Positions 9,940 to 24,000 are shown, counted from the stretch's first letter. The stretch: DNA of 64,000 nt from Gorsachius magnificus (GCA_034008185.1 CM067081.1:68996054-69060053), one strand, 5' to 3'. Notes: a model not told the origin generated them from the letters alone. Numbers and translations: made by a program.

Positions 9940-11472
9940 AAATCTGGGACCTGAGGAGATGCATCCCAGAGTCCTGAAGGAATTGGCCAATGTAGTCACC
10001 AAGCCACTCTCCATGATATTTGAAAAGTCATGGCAGTCAGGTGAAGTCCCTGGTGACTGGGAAACATCGTGCCCATTTTCAAAAAGGGTAGAAAGGAAGA
10101 CCCTGGGAACTATCGACCTGTCAGCCTCACCTCTGTGCCCGGGAAGATCATGGAACAGATCCTCCTAGAAGCTATGCTAAGGCACATGGAGGCCAGGTAA
10201 GTAATTTGAGATAGCCAGCATGGCTTCACCAAGGGCAAGTCCTGCCTGACAAACCTAGTGACTTTCTATGATGGTGTGACAACAACAGTGGACAAGGGAA
10301 AACCAATGGATGTCATCTATCTGGACTTCTGCAAAGCCTTTGACATGGTCCCCCACAACATCCTTCTCTCTAAATTGGAGAGCTATGGATTTGATGGGTG
10401 GACTGTTCGGTGGATAAGGAACTGGCTGGATGGTCGCATCCAGAGGGTAGTGGTCAATGGCTCGATGTCCGGATGGAGACCGGTGACGAGTGGTGTCCCT
10501 CAGGGGTCCGTACTGGGACCGGTGCTGTTTAATATATTCATCAATGACTTAGACAGCGAGATCGAATGCATCCTCAGCAAGTTTGCGGACGACACCAAAC
10601 TGAGTGGTGCGGTTGACACACCAGAGGGGTGGGATGTCATCCAGAGAGACCTGGACAGGCTGGAGGGGTGGGCCTGTGTGAACCTCATGAGGTTCAACAA
10701 GGCCAAGTGCAAGGTCATGCACCTGGGTCAGGGTAACCCTCAGTATCAATACAGGCTGGGGGAAGAAAGGATTGAGAGCAGCCCTGCTGAGAGGGACTTG
10801 GGGGTACTGGTGGATGAAAAGCTGGACATGAGCCGGCAATGTGCGCTGGCGGCCCAGAAGGCCAACCGTACTCTGGGCTGCATCAGAAGCGTGGCCAGCA
10901 GGTCAAGGGAGGTGATTCTGCCCCTCTACTCTGCTCTGGTGAGACCTCACCTAGAGTACTGCGTCCAGCTCTGGAGCCCTCAGCACAAGAAGGACATGGA
11001 CCTGTTGGAGCGGGTCCAGAGGAGGGCTACTAAAATGATCCGAGGGCTGGCGCACCTCTCTTATGAGGACAGGCTGAGGGAGTTGGGCTTGTTCAGCCTG
11101 GAGAAGAGAAGGCTGCGGGGAGACCTGATTACGGCCTTTCAGTACCTAAAGGGGGCCTATAGGAAAGATGGGGAAAATCTTTTTAGTAGGGCCAGCTGTG
11201 ACAGGACAAGGGGTAATGATTTTAAACTAAACCAGGGTAGGTTTAGACTGGATATAAGGAGGAAATTCTTTACAACGAGGGTGGTGAAACAATGGCACAG
11301 GTTGCCCAGAGAGGTGGTGGAGGCCCCATCCCTGGGAACATTCAAGGCCAGGTTGGACGGGGCTCTGAGCAACCTGATCCAGTTAGCGGTGTCCCTGCTC
11401 ACTGCAGGGGGGTTGGGCTAGATGACCTCTAGGGGTCCCTTCCAACCCAAAACATTATTCTATGATTCTATG
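9940..11472 (+). mobile_element. Young CR1 retrotransposon, 5'-truncated, about 1.5 kb
   Basis: The largest CR1 copy in the window. It begins within the reverse-transcriptase part of ORF2 (a block reading [14 protein letters not shown]) and runs to the 3' tail at 11456-11472 (two ATTCTATG units). A full avian CR1 is around 4.5 kb, so ORF1 and the endonuclease are missing. The frame is broken at about 10058-10061 and has two in-frame stops (10198-10200 and 10207-10209), after which it stays open to the natural stop at 11421. The 3' half is nearly identical to the inverted copy at 3314-4080. The 5' boundary is estimated from loss of protein similarity and may be off by some tens of bases. Confidence 0.94.
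10258..11421 (+). pseudogene. CR1 ORF2 reverse transcriptase, partial, with intact catalytic core
   Basis: A 387-codon open frame covering most of a CR1 reverse transcriptase, which in an active element copies its own RNA at a nicked chromosomal target. Motif A is at residues 22-29 (LDFCKAFD, catalytic Asp23). The conserved block [14 protein letters not shown] spans 78-91. The catalytic box FADD is at 109-112 with both Asp residues kept. The C-terminal region shows [28 protein letters not shown] and [10 protein letters not shown]. Upstream in the same frame, separated by stops at 10198 and 10207, lie the expected [13 protein letters not shown] and [13 protein letters not shown] motifs, so Met1 is not the real start. 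With no endonuclease, a frameshift and two stops, it is a dead copy. One codon is missing in GCIRSV relative to the 3391-4017 copy. Confidence 0.95.
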
Positions 11473-14400
11473 AAATTGCTCCTGAATGCAATTTAAATGC
11501 TGGTTTAAAGAGTTCATAACCTGACAAGGAGAACTACTTCACAGTGGCATACAGCTCCTGCAGTGACAGACAGCTGGTCATACCAATTTTTTTGAGGTAG
11601 CTATAGAAAAGTACTCAAGCATGTCTCATACTGAGGTATGCCTGGGGTTGCAGGAGCTGGCCACATCTTGTCAGTGCCGAATTGTCACCCAGATGCCTTG
11701 GTGGAAGTGAATTGATTCAGCCTGTTGTGGAAGAGTCATTTGGGACTTCGACTGTGTACTCCTGCCTTCTTGTTGCTTCCAGTACTACCTTGATTTGACA
11801 TCTTGAATTACCATAAGATTTCGGCAGTCTGGAAGATCGTAACACTTCTGTACTCATTTTCAGAGTCTCATACCAATGATAAAGCATTATTTCATGGTAG
11901 AATGGGAAGATTGCAGAAAAGTAAGTGTCAAAAAAAGAGTGCTGAAAATGAGGTTGGGAGCAGTAGATAATTTTCACACAAAGAGAAGCTGTGTGGGTTG
12001 GAGGTCCTTGAAAGACAGGAGAGAGATTTTCGATGGTACTCAATGAGCTTGTCATATTTCCCTTTTGATAAAAGATACATCACAAGTCCCAGAAAACTGG
12101 GTTTTAAAGGCAATAGGACAAGCCTTTCCCTTCCCCACAAATCCCAACCCGGGACAAGGTAGAGGATGGGAAATCATTATCTCCTAAAAGAAAATGATGT
12201 GACCAGCATATCCCAAGGCAATGCTCACATATCAAAAGGAGAGAAGTCTTTAATGTGTGCACATATTGACAGTTGCAGTAAGGAGAGGCTCAGTGCAGAC
12301 GGTGTCAGAGTAGCACTTTTCTGCAATGCCTCTCGAGTACACACCTGGGTAGTTTAGGCTGGAAGGAAAAGAGGAAGGCTGTCTTTCTGGGACAACAAAT
12401 GGTAGAAAAATGCCTCTTCTCTCTTAGCAAACAGTCTACAGTTTGATTTATGCTTTATTCCTGCAATGAATTCTAAAACTATTTTAAAATACATGGTGGG
12501 AAGTGGCATTAGATGGCAGAAAGAAATGCAACATAGTATGTTTTTAATATTTAACCCAAAATTAGTCCCACAAGAATGACTGTGCTTTCTCAGCTCAACC
12601 TAGAAAGATTATTTGTGAACATGAAGATTCCAAATTTAGCAATAACTATAGTTGTGTGTACGCAGATGCATACACGTATATAAAAGAACCCAAAACTCCA
12701 GCTCCTATTTCACAGTCCAACAGTCTGGGATTGGCAGCAATGATTTTATTTATCATCATTGTGACATTAGGGCTTAAAGAAGGAAATTTACATTTTCTTA
12801 ATTAGGTCCCATAAGAACAGCAAGTATTCGGGCATTCTTTTAAGCATTGGTCTTTTAAGCTCAAATCAGTAAGTAGGGGTTAGTTCTGTTGGATTTTAAG
12901 GCAACTTCAAAAATCTTTTGGACAAAAAGAGTGTATGGAAAGCATCAAGACAAATCTTGACAGGAAAGCTAGTCTTTCATATTTCCTTCAGTCATAAGAG
13001 GGATGAGAAAATTGGATGAAAAGTAATTTTTGCTGCAATTAAAACCTTTGGAGGGAAAGGCCTCTGAAAAAAATTACTGTCTTGGAGAAATATATGAACT
13101 AAAGTTGTGCCTCAAAGAAATAACTCGTGTCAATTCCCTCATCTCCCTGCAACTCAAATCACAGTTACTGAGTGACCAAACTGGATTGGCTATGTAGCAG
13201 AGATAAGATGGGCATATTCTAGTCACCCAAGGGCAATTTGCAGAACACCCATACAACCTTTCCATGACTGCTGCTGCAACTTCTTTGATTTGATACCTGT
13301 GACTTTGACAATACACAGAATCCCTCTGCGTTTATGGGGCATGATCATTTTCTTCTAGGTGATTATGAAACCAACAATGTCTCTGGCCTGTTTCAAACTA
13401 ACGCCAAAATCATAATGAATATATTTAAGAATAAAATTATACACACAAAATATATATATTTTTTTACTAATGCTGATAATAATGTTATTTGAATAATAAA
13501 TGATGTGATAAGAACCCACAACTGTTAACCAAAGAGGTTGCCCAGTATTTAACTGAACATATGTGAGTGAAGCTTTATGGTAAGAAACACATCTTACTTA
13601 ATGTTCTATATTATCACTGAAAACAAAAGACTGACACATCTCAGCTGTAATGTACTTTCTTCTGGGAACGCATTCCTAGCATTTCTGTACAATATCTAAT
13701 TTATTTCATTCATGAAAATTCTCAAAGGTGGCCTTGCAAACCTCCAAGAAACACTTCTTACATCACCATATGTTCAGAACAAGATGTTATTGGCAAATTT
13801 TTCTGTTTTCGTACACAGCAATGCAGCTGCAACAAAAAAGTATGTCTTTAAACTTTATCCACTGTCTGGCACTACTGTCTAACCAAGTTGTCTCTTTTTT
13901 TTTTGCATTCTTTGAAACATTGACTTACATAGCATGTGAAGCAAACGAGAAGAAACACTTCTGCTAACATCAAATATTCAAATGTCATTTTTACTATTTC
14001 AGCTTCTAGTCATCTGAATCCCACCTCTCTGTCTACATATAACAGGCATACATGTATGCAATACAGACATCCATATACCGAATTGTCTTTGAATCCTAAA
14101 ATATCTCTCTCTCTCCATGTATGTATACACTAATAATTCATATATATGTTCAAGATCATACACAGATTTTTTTTTTGTCAAATTCCTTGTGTTCTAAGCC
14201 TAAAAGAATTCATTTCTAAAAAGAGATTCCAGAGGAGTAAAAATGTAATTGCAAAGGCTTGCCATAGGAAACACAGCCTGAGATATGTAGGTATAATTTA
14301 GCCTTCCACCTTAAATGGAAATTTTGAGAGAGAAAATGGCCATTTCAAGTAAAGTAACAAACTGTTGGTGTTATTTCTTATGGAGGAAGATACATTTATT

Positions 14401-16110
14401 GAGTAGCTAAACTTAACTGATGACAAGAAACAAGAGCTGGCACAATCTGTCAAGAGAACTTTAAAAATCTGAGTCAATTTAATTAGGATGAGCTATGGTA
14501 CAGTGCAATATTTTTCTGATCTTTTAGTGTGTCAGCAGATAAGTTTTGCAGTGGAGTTCTCTGGTATTTCCACAGCAAGAAAATCATCATGGAATGTAGA
14601 GTTAACATCTAGAGAAGCTTACGTAAAGTTCCCAGGAGAACCATTGAACACTTGCAACTGTGTCATTCATGACACAGCCTCTCTTGTTGTCGAGGCTTCC
14701 TGTATTGTACAATAAATTATTGGAGAGTGGATTCTCTGGCTTGGTCAGTTTGGAGGTTTTCATGACCTCTTGATTAGATGAGTTCCTTCAGATCCCAAGT
14801 CAACAGAGGACACTTTTACTACACCCTTGAGAAGTCAGCTACTTTTGAAACCCATAAGGAGCAATGTGATGTATTTGCAGACTGTCCTATAACAATTTTT
14901 CCAAGAGTCATTTTGGGATGTTTTGAAATGTAGTGGAAGCAAGAACACTAGTTTGTCACTATATCGGGCTTTCTCCAGGGTACTTGTTGACTTCATTTGA
15001 AATGGGAAGCCAGAATACAGTGGTCTGTAGACAATGATTGGCAGAAGATACGTTGCCGGTGAGAAGTTTTGATGCTACTTAGATTTTCAGAATTAAAATG
15101 AAAAACCAGAGGTTTATACAGAAGAAAGAGACTACTTGCAGTGAGTAGCTTGAACAATATGATTGCTTTGGTTGTTGTAAAGCTTGAGGTTTTCTGCAAA
15201 AATGGTTGACTATAAGGGAAAGGTTTCACCTACAAAAATTTCTTCCATGAAAGTTGAGCTGATCTTTCCATATTTTTATTTGATCAATTCATTTACAGCT
15301 TCAGCTGAGACTTGACACTACAGAATTCTGTGAGAGCTTTAATCTTGACTTCACTGGACTCTTCACTGGAGAAGAACTGCTAAAGATCATTGCTCTGAAG
15401 GACAAGAGGAAATGGAAATGTAGGTGCTTCCCAGTCAAGTTTGAGACTTTCAAAATTTGCATTTATGAAGTAATTCATATGCTCCTATTACTTTGTAACA
15501 AAAAATGCTTGAGTTGAGAACCTGAGAAAATACCTACATGTACACCCTTTGCACAACTGATAGGAAGAGATTGTTCCTTCAGCAAAACTTTGTTCCTCCT
15601 CTGTGTTAGGTCTGCAAAACTAGTGAGCTACTTACTATTTAGCATTAAGAAATATATCCACAAGGTGTAACTTATTTGTCATTCAAACAAAAGGAAGTGA
15701 GAGAAAGTCTAGACATCAGGTTTCTGACAGTTGAAATACTGTACTATTAGCGACATCTAAATAAATAATAGATATTGTGGAAATGATACTGCAAGTGACT
15801 ATTGAAAACATTTCAAACTGAGGTAGCGGGGGAAGAAATGAAAGCATTACAGAAATAATAAAAAGTCACTCAAGGTAGATTACTAAAAATAAAGACAGAG
15901 TCTCTATGTAGCCAACGGCAAACCTTTATGTGCTCACAGCATCCTCAGTTATGGAAAGGGCCATATACTTAAATATTTCTTTTTACCAGATGGGTGCTTA
16001 CTTGGGAAATGAGAAGTTTTCTGAACTTTCACTTAAGATGTATGTGTATACATAAACTCTGTGTCAATGTCAAACTTTTAACAAATTGAAATCCATTTTC
16101 CAGCAAGTCT
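11473..16110. other. Unique-looking AT-rich DNA, no gene seen
   Basis: No interspersed repeat or gene recognised. Minor simple sequence: AT-rich runs near 13440-13466 and a short CT run near 14105. Frames up to about 112 codons (11717-12055 minus) have no resemblance to a family. Confidence 0.6.
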
Positions 16111-16139
16111 ATTAACCACAATTAATTGCACTGGTTAAT
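16111..16139. promoter_or_regulatory. Nested palindrome of homeodomain-type motifs
   Basis: ATTAACCA (16111-16118) and its exact reverse complement TGGTTAAT (16132-16139) flank the 10-base perfect palindrome CAATTAATTG (16119-16128). TAATTA is the core site of many homeodomain factors and GTTAAT resembles an HNF1 half site. The structure is seen directly; regulatory function is inferred. Confidence 0.35.
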
Positions 16140-19100
16140 GTTCTATTCCGCATACTCCTGATAAATTTAACTGTCATTCCATAACCACTCCCTCATTGTA
16201 AATGCCACAGTATTTTGCTGTAAAGAGTGGGAATTTTGGGGAGGCTTGTCTTCCCATTTAGGTGAACTCCAATTTTCATCCTTAATAATGCCCTAGGTGA
16301 ATATTACAGACAATTGCGGCTTCAGTCCAGCCTGCAGACAAAAGCAATAGAGCAATCCCCCTGCAGACAGTGCTTAGAGTAACCTGATAAGATGAATGAG
16401 GATCTTGGTTAGCAAAGAAACCAAATTACACCTCCAGCCTGGGAACCAAGGTGGAGGTCATCGGTGGGGCAAAGTGATTACTGTGGCATAATTACAATAG
16501 TCAGGGATAAATCAATCTGTTTCATTTCAAGCGATGGCAAGACCTCAATCTTTGTATCTACAAGCAAACTGATACACAAAATTAAGTCGGGGGTAGGGGT
16601 GGAAACAGAGAATATATTGTTAGAAGGCAATTGCATTTATAAATGTTTCACAGATAGCATCTAATTAAGTGATTCAGGGAAATTGTTGTCACAGCTTTGC
16701 AAATCCGATCATGAAATGTCCTACTTTGGATATAAGTCTGTATTCAGCAACAACAGTGTGTCTGCTATGAAATGAATTGCATTAAAAACACATATCTCTG
16801 TTTAAGTAGGATGGAATAAATGTCATAAGAGGGCATAGTCCCTAAGGCAATGTTTAGTTATCAACTGAAAAAACCTACTGTCACTGAGGCATCTTAAGTC
16901 AATCTTGAAAAAGGGAGAAAAGCATGCTAATTAGGCCTTCACTAACATTTCTGCATCTGCTTACTTGCTCAAAGCAATGCTGTCTTAAAACCTAGTGATG
17001 TAAATTGACATGTTTAGAAAAAAAATCAATTGGAAAAGAGCTTAACATGGTATTTTTTTCTTTAATGATGATGGCAAGAGATCGATCTTCAGGTTTAAAT
17101 AGCCCAATTATTGGTTTATTACACCAGTCATCGCCATGACTCTGTGAAGTCAGCACTACGAGAAACAGGGTGGCAAATGAAAATGTATCCATCAAAACAT
17201 CTTTCACTCGAGAAGTAAAAGTGATCATCATTCATTATTAGTAGCCAACCACTGGAAGAACGGCTCCCAGGCTGCTGTTCCCAGAGAGTACTTTTCTGTA
17301 TCAGTAAATATTGATGTGCTGTACTGGTGGGATGTGTCTCCCTATCCCCAGCAGAGAAAAGCGTGGTGACCCTGGAGAGCCCATGCTTGAGTGTGTGAGA
17401 GCCTGAAGTGCAATAGGTGGAGCATCAGTTTCCCCTCATACCGTGGCAGCCACAGCCAGACCAAGGCTGTGAAAAGAGAATTTAAGGGGGTAAGAGAAAA
17501 AGGAAATTGGAAAAAGTGGGAGGGGGAGAGAGAGAGCAGGAGGGAGACATCTAGGAATGAAGACAAGAGATGGTTTAGGTTGAGGGAACCTAGACAAGGG
17601 CTGTGCAACAAAAAAGGGGAAAAGAACAGCAAAACATGAGAAAGGAGAGAGAAAAAAAATTGAACTTATAGTTGGGAAAGAAAAAGAGCGTGAGAGGTGC
17701 AATTGGGAGCAGGAATAAAAGAAGCAAATAAAAAATGGACCTTTTCAGGTTTAAACTCCTGTGAAACTGTGTTAATTACATAGCTAATCTTAATTTTGCT
17801 GAATTTATCTTGCAAAAATTATTAGGTATTAGTTTACTTCTGCTGCCAACTACAAAATAAAGACAAAAGGGTAAAAAGCAGATGGCCCACAAGGGAGCAA
17901 TAATTATTTACAACCATCAACTCAGATTACAGTCATTGATAGGAGGAAGAAAGAGGAAGAAACAAGAAAATCTCCAGGACTGGTATCTTGGTTTGGAAAC
18001 AGGCAAGAGACATTCCTAATGGGAGAAAAGGCCCCCTTCAGCTTCAGATGAGATCCACACTGACCACATACATTCACTACTCCTCATAATTCAGGCTAAG
18101 ACAAATTCCTCATCAGTACTTGAAGCCCTCAAGACTCAACACTGCTTAGTTGCTCATCTGCTGCTAAGAAGTGCCCCAACACCTTACACATAGAGCCCCC
18201 TTAATGTCAGTCACATCTCTGACCTCTGTCAGTCTTTTTACAAGGCTAACTAAACCATAAATCCTCCTACATGCTGTTATACCTCATGGTTAGAGCAGTT
18301 TGCATGTTGGTAACTCTGAAAATGAAAAGTAGGGCTTGCCATACACGTATGCACAACCAGTACTAGAGCTTTCACCCTCACAGTGGTTGTTTGGTTTCCT
18401 TACCATCCCAGGAAACCTCTTTTTGCTATTAGTGGTATCCGTCCTTGTTTCCCTCATGCTGTGTAATCTTTCACTTACTGTGCTGGGTGTCTGACATCTC
18501 CTGGTGAATCTGGCAGCATGATGCACTGGTCTATTGATTTTAAATTGAGGACTAGAAATATACAGAAGAAAACAATCTACTTATATTCAGAATAACCCAT
18601 TGTGTTAATATCACATTCATCTTATTATTGCATTAATATTACTCTTACCCACCACAACTCACCAACAGTGTAACCAAACCCAAGTAATCCTCAAGTCTCA
18701 GAATTTTTTGTGTTGCAATCAGTATTGCTGTTTCAATGAGGGCATCATGAACTTTACAAAGATGAGCAGACCCTTCACCACCTGCAGAAGTGGACCTGAA
18801 CCAGATCTGAATGCTGCTCAAATTAAGGCTAGCTAACAATTTAATTACAAGTGTTGTGGGTTATTCACTAACAACTGCATTCCAGCTTGCTTATATCAAA
18901 TCTCATCCCTGCTCTGTGGAGCCCACATTTGTGAAAACAGCTACTTGCCTGATGAGGTTTTATTGAGGAAAAGCCTTGCTCCAAAGTCAAGATATTGTAG
19001 AAAGTGCCTAACAGCTCAGTGACAGCTGTGTGTGCGGTGGTGGACATGTAGGCATACGAATTAATATAGATATCTGTTGGGATACACAGCTGGCAAAGTG

Positions 19101-20880
19101 CTTTGGGAATCTCAGGTTTAGGAGGTTAAATCTCTCGTGGATTTAGGTTTAAAAATTCTGTCAATGTTAGCAATGTCCTGGATGAATCTTTATTTTGCTG
19201 TAGCCTGTATCTGTGAGATGCAGAGGGCTCCTGATTCTGACTTTAGTAAGAGCTACAGACTCTGGGCATGCCCCAGGATCAGACCCATAATAATTTGACT
19301 CTAACTGCACAATAGATTCTGTACTCACAGCTGCCTTATGCCTCTAATATGTCCATTCCTTTCCCTGTTCCCAGGGGAAGCCTGCAAGAAAATTAGAGAT
19401 ACAGATAATGGCAAAGCAATTTAACTGAAAAGAGCAAAAGTGTAAGGACCTTTTCCTCAAATGAACAGGGCTCAGGTTAGACAGCTGCTGTCTTTCACTG
19501 GCTTATGTATACACTCAGCCTTACCATTCTTTTCCTCATTCACAGAACATACCCAAACACAGCCAGTCTGCTATGGCATTTAAAAAATTACCTATTTATC
19601 CAAAATGTCAGCACCTGAATGGAATCCTGTGCCCATTCTGAAAGATGCACCAGGCACAGGGGCACCTGCCAGCATGAGGCAACTTACAGAAATGGTGTTT
19701 TAATTTTTCATCCTGCAAGATTTTGCTAAATGTCATCATTCTTTGGAACGGGCCTGCTGACCTCTCTGGACCACTCACCTGAATAATGAGTTAAGTCTGC
19801 AGGTCTTTTAGAAAAACCCAACAGCACTGAACTTTGGATACATTTTTAATAACATTTTACTGGGAAAGAATAAAAACTTTCAGAATAACCAGAAATATTT
19901 CTACTCATTCCCCACCCCCATATTATCTCATTTTTCTTTATAAAGGCAGAGTGTTCAGTTTCCTTGAAATTGGTCTCTTTAGAAATGTAGCGCATTTCTT
20001 GGAAAATAAAAAAAAAACCAAGGTTAGATAAAGGAATAGCAATTTGTCTGTGGCGTTTCAGCAAATGTGGCAGTTTTCTCCTGTGCTACCAGTTTATTTC
20101 ATCTGTGGGAATACAACCAACCAATGGGCTTCTGAAGCATCAGTGAATAAGAGCCCATAAAAAAAAATCCATCTGTAAGCAGGGAATCAATCAGTGCTGC
20201 TGTAGTCAAAAAAGGCAGATTTTTCTCATAGTTAAAGAAAGTGTGTCAGATTGCTACAGACCCAGAAATTAAGTGTGCTAAGGGCAAAATCCAAGATCAG
20301 TGTGAATGTTTCTATGGGAATGTAACACATACGATGAAGAAATCTTTTTGTAGCGCAGTTTAATTAAACGGATTAACTCTAGGATAAAACACAGGCACAT
20401 ACATGGCGCTGTCATGTAAATGAAGGAGATGGATCCTTTCCTTGCACCCGATGTTCTGCTGAAGGATGGTGGTTGCTGAGTGAGCTATCACTGCTCGTGA
20501 GCAACTGCATATCATGCTGTGGTTTCATAGATCATCTGGCCTCATCCTATCTCTGAACAGAGACATACCACCTTGTATGCTAAGATGATAGAAGGCCAAG
20601 GAGGGGAAGTTGCTCACTGGGTTGTTCTTTGCTTTAAATGTCGTGGTCGTTAGCCTGTGAATGCATTTCTTTGTAAGAAGGCATTGGCTTTACCAGAGGT
20701 GTCTCTTTTCAGTCTAAAACACTGAAGGTGAGATTCAGGTACCTAAACAGAGGTTTCTTCTACCAAGTGAGGTGCTCTGCTGTGTGACCTGGGATCTCCC
20801 CTACATGTGACTGACCTATCTTCCCCATGCCGCTGCACCCTTCTGACGTGCAGTCTCTGCCTCAGGAGTGGCCCAAACCG
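16140..20880. other. Unique-looking DNA with one purine-rich tract
   Basis: No gene or interspersed repeat recognised. About 17466-17700 is strongly purine-rich on plus (GGGAGAGAGAGAG-type), which explains the charged frame at 17391-17639 and the Leu/Ser/Phe/Pro-rich frames opposite it; these are low-complexity shadows, not proteins. Confidence 0.6.
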
Positions 20881-21070
20881 TCTTTCAGCAAACATTGTAC
20901 AGGTGACCACTAATTGGAACTAATAAATACCCAATAAAAATTCACAAGAGTCACACTAATCATCATCCTTTAGCCACTGACTTTTTGTTCTCCCTTCCAT
21001 CTATATGTTGTCTAATTAATCTGCAATCTGTCAGTACTGTAAACATGATGATAATTATTAACTATTGTGT
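20881..21070. promoter_or_regulatory. AT-rich segment dense in homeodomain-type motifs (possible conserved element)
   Basis: Contains ACTAATTGG, TCTAATTAATCTG, a CTGTCAG (MEIS/TGIF-like) site and GATGATAATTATTAAC within under 200 bases. The look is typical of conserved developmental enhancers, but conservation cannot be tested from one sequence. Confidence 0.25.
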
Positions 21071-24000
21071 GCTGGCTCTCTTTGTGGAGCAATAGCCAGA
21101 CACACAGTCTCAGTGACTTGAATTAGTAACAATTTCTCAAAAAGGAAAGGAATTTTCATGGCGTGACTTCCGCAGAGCTGTTGAAGGTAGAAACAACTTC
21201 CTTTGGTTTCTTTAATCTTGCTTTAACCTTCACTTGAGGCCCTTAGGAATAAACAAAAAAGGACAAACTATCGACTTCATTGGGAAATGTCACCATTACT
21301 TTCAATTAGAATTTTTAAAAGCGAGGAATAGGTCTTTCTCATGTCCTACGCTGCAAGGCTGATTTCCAAGACTGTATGTGAAGGACTAAAGACTTACAGT
21401 GTGCTGTCTGTGGGCCAGCATTTGTACCTGGACAGTAAAGTGCAGAAAGCCATGAGCTCTGCCTCCGTTTCATCACAGGATCTGAACAGACCTAGATACC
21501 ACTTGTGGAAAGCTAATTATCCCGCTGTTCAGGAAACCAGATTTTTTCCCTGTGAAGGATCTCATCTCACACTGCTTTAGTCCAATGTCTCCAAATAATA
21601 CATCAATCTCCCACAGAAAGGTAAAAAAGAATGAAGATCCCTAAAAATGAAGCTAACCATTAATTTTTATCATCATGATGTAATAGCCAGAGTCATATTC
21701 TCAGTCACCTTTCTCACTTGGGCATTGACATCACGTTTAAGCTGGGTGCAAATTGCTACATGGAGTGATAATGCTTATATAGCATACAAGGTAACGGGGA
21801 ATCTGGCCCAGTCTGCTTTAGGTACAAGACACATAATAATAAAACCAAAATTGATTTTTTATGTCTTGAAATCAAAGCATTTTCTTTATATAATCAACAC
21901 CGCACTGAAGACAGCATTGCAATCAATCATGGTAGCTGGCATTCCTAAGCTTTGCTCCGTAGATAATTCTTAGACATTTCCGCCACTCTGTTGAAATCGA
22001 TGGGATGGTTTAGCTGAGCAAAAGTTGGCAGGAACAGGCTGCTGGTTTTCATTTTGATTTTCTCCTGAGAGTAAAATACAAGCAAACAAACAAAGAAACC
22101 CCATGAAAAACACATTAATTCATTTGGTTTTACACTTAGAACTGCTTAAAATGCTTTGCATTGGCTTGGTGAACAGCTTGATGCTTCCATAACAACTGTA
22201 TAATAACTTTACAAGTAAGTGCATCTAAAACTGGTGTGTTACATACATAAAGAGGAAATAATTAATAGCTGTTAGCTCTTACGTCTTTGTACTTCCTTTC
22301 TTCAAAATCTCTTTATCTACTTTCTTTTGAAGCACCTTCAGTTACTCCATTGGCAATAAATACTGGGAGAAATACAGTCTGGAAGCATTCTGTGTTGAGA
22401 AAATTACTTCTGTAAATACAGTAAGAGTTACTAGATGCAAGATAAAATAATTTTACAGCAGCACTGGATTTTGATCTCTTTAAACAGTGGTGATTAGAAA
22501 GTAACATGTTGTACCATCTGATAAATACTACTTGATCTCATGGAGTTAATGTTTTGACAAAGTGGCAATAGTTGATCCCAATGACATCTCTCTGCCTCCA
22601 GGGTATAAAGATGAATCATAGGAAAACCTCATGGTCACTGTTACTAGCAGGCTACTCTTTTACTAGTAGGGCGTACATAAAAGTTAGATCAGTGATGGCA
22701 GAACCATATATGCAGTTCAAAGATGTCTTGCCATGGTTGTCCTTTGAAAGATGCCTCCCCTTGGGCCAGGTCAACCACTTCTCCAGCCTTCTTTTCAGCA
22801 AGACCTCCATTCGTGTTACCCATCGCTGACATTAGAGCAACATGCATGTTGCTTGGTCTGGGTGCCATCCAAAAGTTCTTCATGAGCATCCAGCCCCTTT
22901 TTGGCTAGTGCCTATAAGGGAAATGCCACAGGCTTAAGATGCCAACTCCCCAGCTCCTACATGGACACTTTGCATGCTACTGCCTGGAATCCCAACCTAC
23001 TTAGCTTGTAGTTTCTCAGGTTTCACATTAACTTGTGCATTGCTTTTCATTTTCTATGTTTTTAGCACGTTTCCTGGGCTCAGGCTGGTTTTTGGTTACT
23101 TCTTCAGGGAAATTAAATTCTGGAGCACATGAGTTCCCTGCCCTAGGACAGCACAGCTCTTTCCCATTACCATCTGCAAATTCAATGTTATCTTCAACTC
23201 ATGGGCACTCTCAGTCTGTGGGGTATATCTTCAGGGGTGTTTAAAATCTGTAGTCAATAACACGCATGCATACACACACACACAGAGCCTGTAGGGTGGA
23301 AGAATGAATTTGCTGGTAATGATGTTTAAAGCTAGCTAGGCTTCCCAGGCTTCAGTCAGCCTGCTGGCTTGTCTGGCCCAAATTATGAAGGTTACCCCTC
23401 TATTCTCCCCGGTCGCTCAGCAAGCAGAGGAGTCCAACCCCCCGCAGCAGCCTTTTCAAAGCAACAACTTCCTCATGTCAACCAGGATTTATAAATTGCA
23501 TGTAGTTGGATTGCCCTGATCATCACATTTCATGCCCCTTTAGGCTGATATCCTCAAGGGAGATGCCTATGGATACCAACCTTCCCTGTCATGCCCGCTG
23601 CAGCAGAATGCGCGCTCCACCACAGGAGATGGCTGGCTTTGCCAGAACGCTCTTGTACAGCACGAAAGACAGCACAGACATATCCAGACCACATCCACTG
23701 CTGCTGGCAGGCTTTTTCTCCTTCCCTGTGCCACTGCTGATCCTGAAGCAAAATCCTGCCTTGCCTTTCCTCAGTGGGCTCACTGACTGTGAAAAATATT
23801 AAGCAGGAGGTTTGTATTCAGGAATTTCAATTTGGCTTTCTGGCATGCCTCACATTAAGCCTTGCTGCACCTCTGGAGGTTTAGCCCAGGAGATTTAACC
23901 ATATTCTTCTTATGCCAGGCTAGTAGCAGAGGGCATTACTACTTCTTCAGTACTGTGAGCTTATATAGAGAAGAAGGAGGAAAGGATCAACCATAAATTA

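Noticed and set aside
9665..10168. 167-codon plus-strand frame
   Set aside because: Its first part is unrelated DNA, its middle is the 5' end of the CR1 copy, and its end is CR1 read in the wrong frame after the frameshift near 10060.
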